Origin: Paenibacillus cellulosilyticus
GTDB taxonomy: Bacteria > Bacillota > Bacilli > Paenibacillales > Paenibacillaceae
Length of the DNA stretch: 64,000 nucleotides
Assembly (NCBI RefSeq): GCF_003182255.1
Contig: NZ_QGTQ01000011.1
Coordinates: 1-64,000, forward strand
Reading direction: 5' to 3'
Both the position numbers and the translations under genes were made by a program. The notes below the pieces were generated by a model, which saw only the letters and a list, made by a program, of their open reading frames with translations, was not told where the DNA came from and made no database searches. Positions 46,094 to 54,761 of the stretch are shown piece by piece; within the stretch, counting starts at the first letter, position 1, and every line of letters begins with the position of its first letter.

Positions 46094-46183
46094 TTACCCG
46101 TACGCCATATACTCGGACATGATCCGCTCGATATTAAACGGGCTCACTGCAACCACGTTACCTTCCTCCGTAATCAACGCTCA
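46094..46183 (-). pseudogene. Possible C-terminal gene fragment
   Basis: A 28-codon minus-strand frame reads ALITEEGNVVAVSPFNIERI, then MSEYMAYG, and a stop. It looks like the end of a real protein, but the frame closes just upstream and no start exists. It lies between the leader-repeat region and a small hypothetical gene, so it may be the debris of a rearrangement. The rest of 45898-46209 holds nothing that I can assign. Confidence 0.3.
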
Positions 46184-46209
46184 AGCCGGTCGAAACAAAA
46201 TGGAGATAA

Positions 46210-46494
46210 CTATTCACCATTAGCCCTACCAAAGGAGATTGTGCTAGGCAAATCAGTGCCCGCTAATCGTTCATAAGCTCCCTTAATGTCAGGTACATAT
46301 TCTTTAGTAAGAATCACTCCTGCTACAATTTTATTAATGACAACTAGCTCATCTCGATTAAATGTTATGAGTTCTGGAATTAAACTTTGTATTGGTTTTT
46401 CAAAATAGGATGACAGGGCATCGGCTACAGATTTCATCTCATCCTCAGAAAGCTTTTCACACTGAGCTGTGATGGTTTGAATCATTTCCTTCAT
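46210..46494 (-). CDS. Small hypothetical protein
   Basis: 94 residues, mostly helical (MKEMIQTITAQCEKLSEDEM, then KSVADALSSYFEKPIQSLIP). No signal peptide or recognised family; size and charge would suit an antitoxin- or chaperone-like protein, but there is no partner gene. ATG at 46494 follows GAGGAG at eleven bases. It begins 38 bases after the sugar-binding-protein stop and could be co-transcribed. Confidence 0.55.
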   Translation of the reverse strand: MKEMIQTITAQCEKLSEDEMKSVADALSSYFEKPIQSLIPELITFNRDELVVINKIVAGVILTKEYVPDIKGAYERLAGTDLPSTISFGRANGE

Positions 46495-46531
46495 GATAGG
46501 AATCACTCCTCTACGATTTCCCGCATTACAC

Positions 46532-47623
46532 CTAATACTGCCGCTTTCCCACTTCATCTTTGGCCATCGTCTCGGTGTAGACGCTCTCCGGCGTCGAGAT
46601 CCGCTTCGGCAGCTGCCGGCCTTCGGCCAGCTCCTTGACGGCCTGCATCAGAATCGGACCAAGCAGCGGGTTGCATTCGACGATGCAGTTGATTTTGCCT
46701 GCGGCCATCATCTCGAAGCCCGCCTTCGTACCATCCACCGATATAATAATGATGTCCTTCCCAGGACGAAGGCCATACTCTTCGATCGCTTCGACTGCGC
46801 CAAGCGCCATATCGTCATTGTGCGCGTACAGCACCTTGATGTTCGCGCCTTCCTCCTCGAGGAAGCGGCGCATCGTCTCCTTGCCCTTCTCGAACGTAAA
46901 GTCTGCCGCCTCGCTTCGCAGCAGGACGACATTCGCTTTCTTTTTCTCCAGTTGATCGCGGAAGCCTTTGCCCCGCTCGATCGATGGGGACGAGCCTTCT
47001 GTCCCTCTCAGCTCCACAAGACCGACGGGACCGGACATGCCGCGTATTTTGTCCACGAGATATTTGCCAGCCTTCTGCCCTTCCTCATAGAAGTCCGAGC
47101 CGATGAACGACACATATAAGGACGGGTCACTCACATTCGCACTACGGTCCGAGATGATGACAGGAATGCCTGCGTCCTTCGCTTCCTTCAGCACCGGCTC
47201 CCAGCCCGTCTCAATGACCGGCGCAATCGCAATCACATCCACCTTGCGCTGGATGAACGAGCGGACGGCTTCGATCTGCTTCTGTTGGGATTGGTCCGCA
47301 TTGTCGAACAGCAGATCAATGCCCGCCTCAGTCGCCGCTTCCTTAATCGACCTCGTATTCGCATTCCGCCAATCGCTCTCCGTCCCCAATTGCGAGAAGC
47401 CGAGCACGAGCGGCCGCTGTGCAGCCGGCGGTGTCGCATCTCCCGTATCCGATAAACCGTCCGTCTGCAGCACAGCCGTATCCGAAGTTACACTACCAGT
47501 ATCGGTGCTGGCCTTCGGATCGCCTCCTTGGCAGCCCGCCAACACAGGCAGCAGAAGGAACAACGTAATAATCATCCCTATAGAAAAATGCGCGCGCCGC
47601 GCAAGCTTCGACCCGACCCTCAC
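46532..47623 (-). CDS. Second sugar-binding lipoprotein, YtfQ-like
   Basis: 363 residues, a type I periplasmic-binding fold of the LacI/RbsB class. Lipobox LPVLAGC; linker to about residue 68; then LVLGFSQLGTESDWRNANTR, almost identical in style to the first YtfQ-like protein (SLGFAQVGAESGWRTANTN) encoded at 51611-52600. The binding-fold phrases YVSFIGSDFYEEGQKAG and LYAHNDDMALGAVEAIEEYG are conserved. GTG start eight bases from AGGAGG. It follows the two permease genes after a 300-base gap with leader repeats, so it has separate post-transcriptional control. Likely a paralogue with a different affinity or ligand. Confidence 0.9.
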   Translation of the reverse strand: MRVGSKLARRAHFSIGMIITLFLLLPVLAGCQGGDPKASTDTGSVTSDTAVLQTDGLSDTGDATPPAAQRPLVLGFSQLGTESDWRNANTRSIKEAATEAGIDLLFDNADQSQQKQIEAVRSFIQRKVDVIAIAPVIETGWEPVLKEAKDAGIPVIISDRSANVSDPSLYVSFIGSDFYEEGQKAGKYLVDKIRGMSGPVGLVELRGTEGSSPSIERGKGFRDQLEKKKANVVLLRSEAADFTFEKGKETMRRFLEEEGANIKVLYAHNDDMALGAVEAIEEYGLRPGKDIIIISVDGTKAGFEMMAAGKINCIVECNPLLGPILMQAVKELAEGRQLPKRISTPESVYTETMAKDEVGKRQY

Positions 47624-47635
47624 GGATGAATCCTC

Positions 47636-47701
47636 CTAAAAGCAATTTGCCTTCATCTTCGATACTACTACCTGAAGGCAAATTGCTTGCTTCGTAAGCA
47701 T
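47636..47701 (-). CDS. Putative leader peptide inside the 67-nt repeat
   Basis: A 21-codon frame MLTKQAICLQVVVSKMKANC-F whose TAG stop overlaps the TAGGAGG ribosome site of the binding-protein gene. The previous repeat copy encodes the same 20 residues and ends in TAA (ATG at 47768). The same opening (MLTKQ-A/V-IC) appears in the leaders at 38677 and 45879. It lacks its own Shine-Dalgarno sequence, so translation is unproven and conservation may reflect RNA structure only. Confidence 0.35.
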   Translation of the reverse strand: MLTKQAICLQVVVSKMKANCF

Positions 47702-47785
47702 ACGCTTAGCAATTTGCCTTCATCTTCGATACTACTACCTGAAGGCAAATTGCTTGCTTTGTAAGCATTCGCTTAGCAATTTGCC
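47641..47785 (-). repeat. Leader repeat of the 67-nt family before the second binding-protein gene
   Basis: Arms alternate along the plus strand: AGCAATTTGCCTTC (47641-47654), its complement GAAGGCAAATTGCT (47674-47687), AGCAATTTGCCTTC (47708-47721), complement (47741-47754) and AGCAATTTGCC (47775-47785). The period is 67 and the arms are perfect 14-mers, so each inner arm has two alternative partners. On the transcript the block ends at TTTTAGGAGG, the ribosome site of the gene at 47623. The remaining bases to 47928 show no gene. Confidence 0.92.
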
Positions 47786-47928
47786 GCTTCGTAAACCTAT
47801 CCTATTACACTCCAGCGGCGGACGATGCCAGGCACCGTCCGCCGTATAACCACTGCCTATATCGTTCGCTTCTCTCTCTGTATATTCCTGCACTTCTATT
47901 ACATGATCGTAAAGTTCGGTTCTCGGAC

Positions 47929-48909
47929 TTACGCCATCTTCTCGACGCTGCCTGTTTTGCGGTCGCTGCGCATCGTGAACAAACGCTGCAGCACAATGAA
48001 CGCGAACAGCAGAATGCCGATAATGATACGCGTCCACCACGAGCTAAGCGTTCCCTGGAAGACGATGAGCGTCTGGATAACGCCGTAGATCATAACGCCG
48101 GCGAACGTACCGAATACATAACCGACTCCGCCCGTCAGCAGCGTACCGCCAATGACCGTAGCTGCAATCGCGTCGAGCTCCAGTCCAACGGCGTGAAGGC
48201 CGTAACCGGACAGCATGTAGAACGTGAAGACGACACCGCCCAGCGCCGAGCAGAAGCCGCTGAACATATACACCATGATTTTCGTCCGAGCGACCGGCAA
48301 ACCCATCAGCAGCGCCGACTGCTCACTGCCGCCAATCGCATACGTCGTCCGGCCGAAGCGCGTATAATGCGCGATGTAGATGGCCAGCACAAGCACGACG
48401 AGCGCGATAATGACGCTTGGCGAGACGAAGTAGTCGCCGAATCGAATTTTCGTCTGTGCCATATCCGTGTAGAAGCCGTTATCGATCGTAATCGTGTTGA
48501 TGCTGATTAAGTAGCATAAGCCGCGCGCAAGAAACATTCCGGCTAAGGTGACGATGAACGGCTGGATTTTGAAGTAATGAATGAGCGCCCCCATCGCCGC
48601 TCCGAACAGTGCTCCGACTGCGAGCACGAACGGAATAACTGCCCATGCGGGCCATCCGCCCTGCTGCAATAAGCCTGCGGACAGCATCGTCGTCAGAGCG
48701 ACCATCGAGCCGACCGACAGATCAATGCCGCCGGACACGATTACGAACGTCATGCCGATCGCGACGATAAGCAGGAATGCGTTATCGATCAACAGATTGA
48801 ACAACACTTGTGCAGAGAAAAAGCCAGTATAGCGGAATGAACCCGTCATAAACATGAGAATGAACAGCGCAATCGTAGCCGCTACCGGCAGATGCTGCCG
48901 TTTAAGCAT
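47929..48909 (-). CDS. yjfF: Sugar ABC transporter permease, YjfF-like
   Basis: 326 residues with eight to ten helices. The signature IDLSVGSMVALTTMLSAGLL and the EAA-equivalent loop in GLPVARTKIMVYMFSGFCSALGG are typical of the RbsC/YjfF class. It overlaps the YtfT-like gene by eight bases, forming the heterodimeric membrane part of a galactofuranose-type importer (E. coli YtfQRT-YjfF is the characterised relative). The specificity for galactofuranose is inferred from gene order and sequence style. Confidence 0.88.
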   Translation of the reverse strand: MLKRQHLPVAATIALFILMFMTGSFRYTGFFSAQVLFNLLIDNAFLLIVAIGMTFVIVSGGIDLSVGSMVALTTMLSAGLLQQGGWPAWAVIPFVLAVGALFGAAMGALIHYFKIQPFIVTLAGMFLARGLCYLISINTITIDNGFYTDMAQTKIRFGDYFVSPSVIIALVVLVLAIYIAHYTRFGRTTYAIGGSEQSALLMGLPVARTKIMVYMFSGFCSALGGVVFTFYMLSGYGLHAVGLELDAIAATVIGGTLLTGGVGYVFGTFAGVMIYGVIQTLIVFQGTLSSWWTRIIIGILLFAFIVLQRLFTMRSDRKTGSVEKMA

Positions 48910-49990
48910 GACGCGTCACCTCCCGCTCGGCTGGATAACGGCGAGTCTTCCAGCGGCTGATGATCGCCTTGCGGAACGGCTCCGACTGAATGAGGCATAC
49001 CGCCATTACAACGACAGCCTTGACGACGAGCGTCACTTCCGGCTTTACGCCAACGGAATAGATCGTCGTTGTCAACGTCTGGATCATCAGTGCGCCAACA
49101 ATCGTACCCGTCAAGTAGAAACGTCCGCCTGTCAACGAGGTGCCGCCGATAACAACGGCAAGAATCGCATCGAGCTCGATCCATAAACCGGCGTTATTGC
49201 CGTCCGCGCTCGCAACGTTGCCGCTAAGGATCAATCCCGCAACGCCTGCGCACAGACCGCAAAACATATAGACGATGATCATAACGGTTTTCGCCCGAAT
49301 GCCGGCCAGACGGCTCGCCTCCGGGTTGCAGCCAACCGACTCGATATACAGGCCAAGCGCCGTACGGCGAGTCAGCAGCGCGGAGATCGCGAATACGATC
49401 GCCACGAGGAATATCGAGAAAGGCAGCCCCGCGAGCGAGCCCGCTCCGATATATTGATACGGCGTGCTCGACACCGTAATGATTTGCCCGTCTGTTATGA
49501 GCTGTGCAATGCCGCGTCCCGCTACCATCAGAATGAGCGTTGCGATAATCGGCTGAATGCCGGTAATGGAGACGAGCAGCCCGTTCCATAAGCCAAGTGC
49601 TATCGACAGCACGAGCGCCATCACAACAGCGTAGATGACTAAGGATACGGCGTTCTGATCGCTTCCTTTGCTAATCATCTGGCACGCAAGCGCACCTGCG
49701 ATCGCCACGACCGAACCAACCGATAAGTCGATGCCCCGCGTTGCGATAACCGTCGTCATGCCGATCGCTACTAGCATGAGCGGCGCCCCGAAGTTCAGAA
49801 TATCGATTAAGCTGCCATACAGATGCCCTTCCCGGACTACGACCTTGAAGAACGATGGCGAATAAAACAAATTGAACAATAGCAGCGCCATCCACAGTGC
49901 CATCGGCCAGAACAAATGATGCTTATACGTACGGTTCAGCCAGCTTGTTGGTTTGCCTGTTGCGTAGCGCCCCTTCGTATCCCCCGTCAT
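48902..49990 (-). CDS. ytfT: Sugar ABC transporter permease, YtfT-like
   Basis: 362 residues, eight to ten helices. Phrases close to E. coli YtfT include GSLIDILNFGAPLMLVAIGM, ATRGIDLSVGSVVAIAGA, IQPIIATLILMVAGRGIAQL and NNAGLWIELDAILAVVIGG. Overlaps the ATPase gene by four bases (ATGA) and the YjfF-like gene by eight. It acts in the cytoplasmic membrane with YjfF and the YtfR ATPase. Confidence 0.9.
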   Translation of the reverse strand: MTGDTKGRYATGKPTSWLNRTYKHHLFWPMALWMALLLFNLFYSPSFFKVVVREGHLYGSLIDILNFGAPLMLVAIGMTTVIATRGIDLSVGSVVAIAGALACQMISKGSDQNAVSLVIYAVVMALVLSIALGLWNGLLVSITGIQPIIATLILMVAGRGIAQLITDGQIITVSSTPYQYIGAGSLAGLPFSIFLVAIVFAISALLTRRTALGLYIESVGCNPEASRLAGIRAKTVMIIVYMFCGLCAGVAGLILSGNVASADGNNAGLWIELDAILAVVIGGTSLTGGRFYLTGTIVGALMIQTLTTTIYSVGVKPEVTLVVKAVVVMAVCLIQSEPFRKAIISRWKTRRYPAEREVTRHA

Positions 49991-51525
49991 GCTCCCCCAC
50001 CTCCTGCGATTGCCTTCATGATGCGCTGCTCATCCATCTCTTCCTTGCCGATCTCTTCGACCTTCACCCGATCGCGCAGTACCGCGATTCGATCGCTGAC
50101 GCGAAGCACTTCTTCGAGCTCCGACGATACGTACAGCACCGACATCCCTTCCTCGCGCGACAACGTCATGACCAGCCGCTGAATCTCAGCCTTGGCGCCG
50201 ATGTCGATGCCGCGCGTTGGCTCGTCGAGAATGAGCAGCTTCGGCTGGGTCAGCAGCCACCTTCCGAGAATGACCTTCTGCTGATTGCCGCCGCTCAAGT
50301 TCTTCACGAGCTGTTCCGGGTTCGGCGGGTGAATGTTGAGCGTCTTAATGTATTTCTCAGCAATCTCGTTCTGCCGCTTGCGCGAAATCGTCTTGAACCA
50401 GCCCCGCGTCGCCTGGAGCGCCACGACAATGTTCTCGCGAACGGTGAGGTCCTCGATAATGCCTTCCGTCTTCCGGTTCTCTGGGCAAAAGGCCAAGCCT
50501 GCATCAATCGCCCCACGCGGCGAATGAACGCCGCCCTTGCCTGCGCCCTCAACGTGCAGCTTGCCTTGGTCGGCACGATCCGCGCCGTACAGCAGACGCG
50601 CAAGCTCCGTCCGGCCAGAGCCAAGCAGCCCCGCGAGTCCAATGACTTCGCCGCGGCCGATCGACAGATTGAACGGCTCAATCGCGCCTTTGCGGCCAAG
50701 CCCGCTCGCTGCCACGATCGCAGCATGATCATCCGACATACGCGAGTCGCCAGCCGTCTTCGGCAGCTCGTCTAGCATCGTCAGCTCCTTGCCGATCATG
50801 CGGGAGACGAGCTCCAGCCTTGGCAGCTCCGACGCCTTGTACTCTGCGATCAGTTCTCCGCCGCGAAGAATCGTAATTCGGTCCGAGATTTCATACACTT
50901 GGTCGATAAAGTGCGTCACGAACAGAATCGCCATCCCTTCGCCGCGAAGCTTGCGCACGACCTCGAACAACCGGGCAACCTCGCCCCGATCGAGGCTGGA
51001 GGTCGGCTCATCGAGAATGAGCACCTTCGCCTTAATATCAATGGCTCTCGCGATCGCGACAAGCTGCTGGATCGCGACGGGGTATTCGCTGAGCGGCAGC
51101 GTCACGTCGACGCGAAGATGAAGCCGCTCTTCGAGCAGCTGCGCGGCGCGGCGGTTCATTTCCTTCCACTGAATCCGGCCGAAGCGGCGCGGCTCGCGGC
51201 CGATATAGATATTTTCCGCAACGGACAGGTTCGTACATAGATTGACCTCTTGATACACGGTGCTGATGCCAGCCCCCTGCGCCTCCTGCGGGCTGTGCAC
51301 GACAAGCCGCTTCCCTTCCATCTCGACCGTGCCCTCGTCAATCGAATAAACGCCGGTCAGCACCTTGATGAGCGTGGACTTGCCTGCCCCATTCTCGCCC
51401 ATGAGCGCATGTACTTCCCCGGGAAATAATCGAAAATCAACGCCGGACAACGCCCGTACGCCAGGAAAGCCCTTGTGAATATTCGTCAGCTTCAGAACAG
51501 GCTCTGCTCCCGTTTGCTGTGCCAT
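49987..51525 (-). CDS. ytfR: Sugar ABC transporter ATPase with two ABC domains, YtfR-like
   Basis: 512 residues. The first ABC domain has GENGAGKSTLIKVLTG and the signature region VAIQQLVAIARAI. The second, degenerate one has GLLGSGRTEL as its P loop and the signature LSGGNQQKVILGRWL with ILDEPTRGIDIGAKAEI. This double layout is that of RbsA/MglA/YtfR. ATG at 51525 follows GGGAGG at seven bases. Preceded by a hairpin with a T tail that may reduce expression relative to the binding protein. Confidence 0.92.
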   Translation of the reverse strand: MAQQTGAEPVLKLTNIHKGFPGVRALSGVDFRLFPGEVHALMGENGAGKSTLIKVLTGVYSIDEGTVEMEGKRLVVHSPQEAQGAGISTVYQEVNLCTNLSVAENIYIGREPRRFGRIQWKEMNRRAAQLLEERLHLRVDVTLPLSEYPVAIQQLVAIARAIDIKAKVLILDEPTSSLDRGEVARLFEVVRKLRGEGMAILFVTHFIDQVYEISDRITILRGGELIAEYKASELPRLELVSRMIGKELTMLDELPKTAGDSRMSDDHAAIVAASGLGRKGAIEPFNLSIGRGEVIGLAGLLGSGRTELARLLYGADRADQGKLHVEGAGKGGVHSPRGAIDAGLAFCPENRKTEGIIEDLTVRENIVVALQATRGWFKTISRKRQNEIAEKYIKTLNIHPPNPEQLVKNLSGGNQQKVILGRWLLTQPKLLILDEPTRGIDIGAKAEIQRLVMTLSREEGMSVLYVSSELEEVLRVSDRIAVLRDRVKVEEIGKEEMDEQRIMKAIAGGGGA

Positions 51526-51549
51526 CCATGCTCCTCCCCTCTGCCGCAA

Positions 51550-51590
51550 ACAAAAGCCGCTTCGTCCGATCGCTCGTGCCGAAGCGGCTT
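51550..51590 (-). terminator. Intercistronic hairpin with T tail, attenuator-like
   Basis: On the minus strand AAGCCGCTTCG pairs perfectly with CGAAGCGGCTT across a 15-base loop, followed by TTGTTTG. It stands between the YtfQ-like and YtfR-like genes. Such hairpins commonly protect the binding-protein mRNA or limit read-through to the ATPase and permeases. Confidence 0.75.
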
Positions 51591-51610
51591 GCGCATGTGG
51601 CTGTTAATGA

Positions 51611-52600
51611 TTAGTATTTGCGATCAGGCAGCGCGGCCTTCGCTTCTTCGGATGTGAACGTGCCTTCCTTCGTTACGATCCGTTTCTCGATCGTTTTGCC
51701 GGCGAGGACGTCGCGCACAGCGTCCATCAGCTGTGGTCCGAGGAGCGGATTGCACTCGACGATGTAGTTGATTTTGCCTTCGCTTGCTGCTTGCATGCCG
51801 TCATGTACAGCGTCGACGGAGATGATTTTGATATCCACGCCTGGCTTCAGACCAGCCGCTTCGATTGCTTGGATCGCGCCGAGCGCCATGTCGTCGTTAT
51901 GTGCATACAGCACGTCGATCTTCGGATTCGCTTTCAGGAACGCCTGCATAACCTCTTTGCCTTTCGCACGCGTGAAGTCGCCCGTTTGCGAAGCGATGAT
52001 TTTCAGATGGGAGTTGCCTTTGATCGCTTCTTCGAAGCCCGCTTTGCGGTCGATCGCCGGAGCGGAGCCCGTCGTGCCTTGCAGCTCGACGATGTTCACG
52101 TCTGCCGACGCGTCCTTGTATTGGTCAGAGAGCCATTGGCCCGCTTTCTTGCCTTCTTCCACGAAGTCGGAGCCGATGAACGTTACGTACAGCGATTCGT
52201 CCTTCGAATCTACCGCACGGTCCGTCAGGATGACCGGAATGCCAGCGTCCTTCGCTTCCTTCAGTACCGTATCCCAACCAGACTCGACGACTGGCGAGAA
52301 TGCGATAACGTCGACCTTTTGCTGAATGAACGTACGGATCGCCTTGATTTGGTTCTCCTGCTTCTGCTGCGCGTCAGAGAACTTCAGATCGAAGCCTGCC
52401 TCCGAAGCCGAATCCTTGATCGAGTTCGTGTTCGCCGTACGCCAGCCGCTCTCTGCTCCTACCTGCGCGAAGCCGAGCGAGATGTCGCTTGTGCTGCCCG
52501 ACGTTTTCTTATCTTCGCTCTTGCCGCACGCCGCAGCGACCAGCACGAGCAGCGTCAGCGAAAGCAGTGTCCACATTTTGGTTCTTCTCTTCACGTTCAT
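51611..52600 (-). CDS. ytfQ: Sugar-binding lipoprotein, YtfQ-like
   Basis: About 329 residues. A lipoprotein signal (LLSLTLLVLVAAAC) is followed by a type I binding fold: SLGFAQVGAESGWRTANTN, then QQKVDVIAFSPVVESGWDTV, GIPVILTDRAVD, LYVTFIGSDFVEEGKKAG, VLYAHNDDMALGAIQAIEAA. This is the YtfQ pattern for galactofuranose or galactose. ATG at 52600 follows AAGGGGG closely; the GTG two codons later is better spaced and equally possible. First gene of the importer operon; upstream in-frame codons to 52777 lie in the promoter region and are spurious. Confidence 0.9.
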   Translation of the reverse strand: MNVKRRTKMWTLLSLTLLVLVAAACGKSEDKKTSGSTSDISLGFAQVGAESGWRTANTNSIKDSASEAGFDLKFSDAQQKQENQIKAIRTFIQQKVDVIAFSPVVESGWDTVLKEAKDAGIPVILTDRAVDSKDESLYVTFIGSDFVEEGKKAGQWLSDQYKDASADVNIVELQGTTGSAPAIDRKAGFEEAIKGNSHLKIIASQTGDFTRAKGKEVMQAFLKANPKIDVLYAHNDDMALGAIQAIEAAGLKPGVDIKIISVDAVHDGMQAASEGKINYIVECNPLLGPQLMDAVRDVLAGKTIEKRIVTKEGTFTSEEAKAALPDRKY

Positions 52601-52643
52601 AATCCCCCTTAAATATCGATCACCTTGTCGGTGTGAGGTCATT

Positions 52644-52657
52644 ATAAAACGCTTACA
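52644..52657. promoter_or_regulatory. Candidate cre-like box overlapping a -10 element
   Basis: On the minus strand TGTAAGCGTTTTAT matches the cre consensus except at the last two positions, and TATAAT of a possible -10 box lies within its end, 40-50 bases upstream of the ytfQ-like start. CcpA binding here would block transcription. Confidence 0.35.
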
Positions 52658-52825
52658 CGAATGGATTATACGGAGGTTCACGCGAGTTTCGTTCGTTATT
52701 TTATGGAGTTGACCGGACGACTCGGAGAGAAAAACCCGATTATTTTGTGCAATAACCTGAGTTTCTTGTTCGGACATTCGGTCAATGGACCGGAATGGGG
52801 GATTTTTTGTGATTTTAGGTAAAAA

Positions 52826-52839
52826 TGATTGCGTTTACA
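52826..52839. promoter_or_regulatory. Candidate cre box before the sensing operon
   Basis: TGATTGCGTTTACA (minus strand TGTAAACGCAATCA) matches TGWAANCGNTNNCA at all but one position. It lies 90 bases before the histidine kinase gene in the divergent control region, which spans 52601-52928. Confidence 0.5.
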
Positions 52840-52928
52840 ACCTATATCCTACCCAAATTTGTTATCATTAGTGCGAGTTCAAAAAGTTTTCTAGTTGGCT
52901 GATCTATACAGAAGGGACGACACCATCT

Positions 52929-54761
52929 ATGAAGCTGATCCGATGGCGATGGTCCAGTCTTCGCGCGAAGCTGCTCGTCATGTTCGTTCTGATCTCGTCG
53001 GTTCCGATGACTGTAGTCGGCCTCGTCTCCTATCAGAAATCGTTCGCGACCATATCCGGTCACAGCAAAGCGTCCGCCCTGCTCGAAGCCGATCGGCTCG
53101 CTCGAGATATCGACGGCTTATTCCAGGATACCGGCAAGCTGCTGGAGCTGGAGGAGAACCCGCAGGTGCTGCGCTTCCTCTTCACTCAGAGCGACACCTA
53201 CGAGGATGCCAAATCGATACTGCGAACGTTCGAGCTGTACCGCGAAACGTACAAATATGAGGACGTATTGAACATATCGATGGTCAATTTATATGGGCGG
53301 GGCATCAGCGAACGCCGTGGCGTGTTCCAGCTGGAGCGCAACCCGCTGCGCAATCCGCATTTTGTAAAGCTGCTGAGCGAGCCCGATCAGGTGCTCAATG
53401 TACCGCCTTCGGAAGCGCTGCTGCTGGATCGCGTCGACGGCTTCGAATATGAAGACCGCAACGTCATCTCCATCATGGCAACGATCAAGCAGCGTATTAC
53501 GAAGGAAGTGATCGGCTTCATCGTCATCGACCTGGATGACAGCATCGTCCGCAAGTTTTGCGATGACAGCCTGATCGGCAAGTCCGGCTACTTCTATGTC
53601 GCCAGCTCCGCTGGCAATCCAATCTTCATGCCGTCCGCGGTGAAGTCCGATGCCCTGCCGATCAAACCAGCCGACCTTGGTCCACGGCTCGCAGACGATC
53701 GAGAAGGCTTCGTCGAGCGAGGGGTTGGCAAGCCTTTATTCGTCATGTACTCCACCTCTCAGATGACCGGCTGGAAGATCGTCGGCCAGGTCCCGCTGCA
53801 AGAAATTATGAAGGACGCCGATGAGATTCGGCAGCTCATTATATTAAGCTTTACGCTTAGTCTAGCTTTTACGATATCGCTGTACTTCTTCGTTACGACT
53901 CGTCTCACCCGCCCTGTCCAAGTGCTCATGAACAAAATGCGGCAGGCTGCAGGCGGCTACCTCGAAGCGAAGGTAAAGCCAACCGGTTCGGATGAAATCG
54001 CGGACCTTGGCAACAGCTTTAACATTATGCTTGGCAAAATCCGCGAGCTGCTCGATCAGAGCATCAAGGAACGCGAGAACATTCAGAAGGCGGAGCTCCG
54101 CGCCCTGCAGGCGCAGATCAATCCGCATTTCCTCTATAACACGCTCGATTCAATCATTTGGATGGCCGAGGCAGGCAAGAATGAGCAGGTTATCCGGCTC
54201 GTGCAGGCGCTGGCTCGGTTCTTCCGAATCGGCTTGAACAAGGGAATGGAATGGGTGACGCTGAAGGAGGAGCTCGATCATGTGCGCAGCTATCTCATTA
54301 TCCAACAGATGCGTTACCGCGATATTCTCGACTACGAGATTGTCGTGCCAGATTCCCTGCTGAACATTCGCCTGCTCAAAATGACGCTCCAGCCGCTCGT
54401 CGAGAACGCGTTGTATCACGGCATTAAGAACAAACGCGGACGCGGCACGATTACGATCGCCGCTTCCGTTGATGCGAGCGGCAACCTGCTGCTTGCCGTC
54501 GAAGACGACGGCAGCGGTATGAGCGAACAGCGGCTCGTCGAGCTTCGCGAGCTGCTGGCGAAGGGTCGTCTGCCGGAGAAGACCGGCGAAGAAGTATCGG
54601 GAGGCTTCGGCCTCCATAACGTACATCAGCGCATACGGCTGTACTATGGCGAGGCATACGGCGTCGAGCTGTACAGCGAAGCGCAGGCTGGCACCCGCGT
54701 CATCCTGAAGATTCCGCACCGCATGGGAGGATCGATTTATGAAAAAAGTGATGCTGGTTGA
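52929..54761 (+). CDS. LytS/YesM-type sensor histidine kinase of a sugar-sensing operon
   Basis: 610 residues. Membrane helices at about 13-33 and 303-323 enclose a dCache-type extracellular domain (GYFYVASSAGNPIF; SQMTGWKIVGQVPLQEI). HAMP at about 325-378, His400 in QAQINPHFLYNTLDSIIW, and a C-terminal HATPase (VENALYHGIKNKRGRG; VEDDGSGMSE; GGFGLHNVHQRIRLYYG) follow. Overlaps the regulator gene by 23 bases. With the regulator and the binding protein encoded next it resembles the XylFII-LytS-YesN type of three-part sugar sensor, controlling the divergent importer (inference from context). Confidence 0.92.
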   Translation: MKLIRWRWSSLRAKLLVMFVLISSVPMTVVGLVSYQKSFATISGHSKASALLEADRLARDIDGLFQDTGKLLELEENPQVLRFLFTQSDTYEDAKSILRTFELYRETYKYEDVLNISMVNLYGRGISERRGVFQLERNPLRNPHFVKLLSEPDQVLNVPPSEALLLDRVDGFEYEDRNVISIMATIKQRITKEVIGFIVIDLDDSIVRKFCDDSLIGKSGYFYVASSAGNPIFMPSAVKSDALPIKPADLGPRLADDREGFVERGVGKPLFVMYSTSQMTGWKIVGQVPLQEIMKDADEIRQLIILSFTLSLAFTISLYFFVTTRLTRPVQVLMNKMRQAAGGYLEAKVKPTGSDEIADLGNSFNIMLGKIRELLDQSIKERENIQKAELRALQAQINPHFLYNTLDSIIWMAEAGKNEQVIRLVQALARFFRIGLNKGMEWVTLKEELDHVRSYLIIQQMRYRDILDYEIVVPDSLLNIRLLKMTLQPLVENALYHGIKNKRGRGTITIAASVDASGNLLLAVEDDGSGMSEQRLVELRELLAKGRLPEKTGEEVSGGFGLHNVHQRIRLYYGEAYGVELYSEAQAGTRVILKIPHRMGGSIYEKSDAG

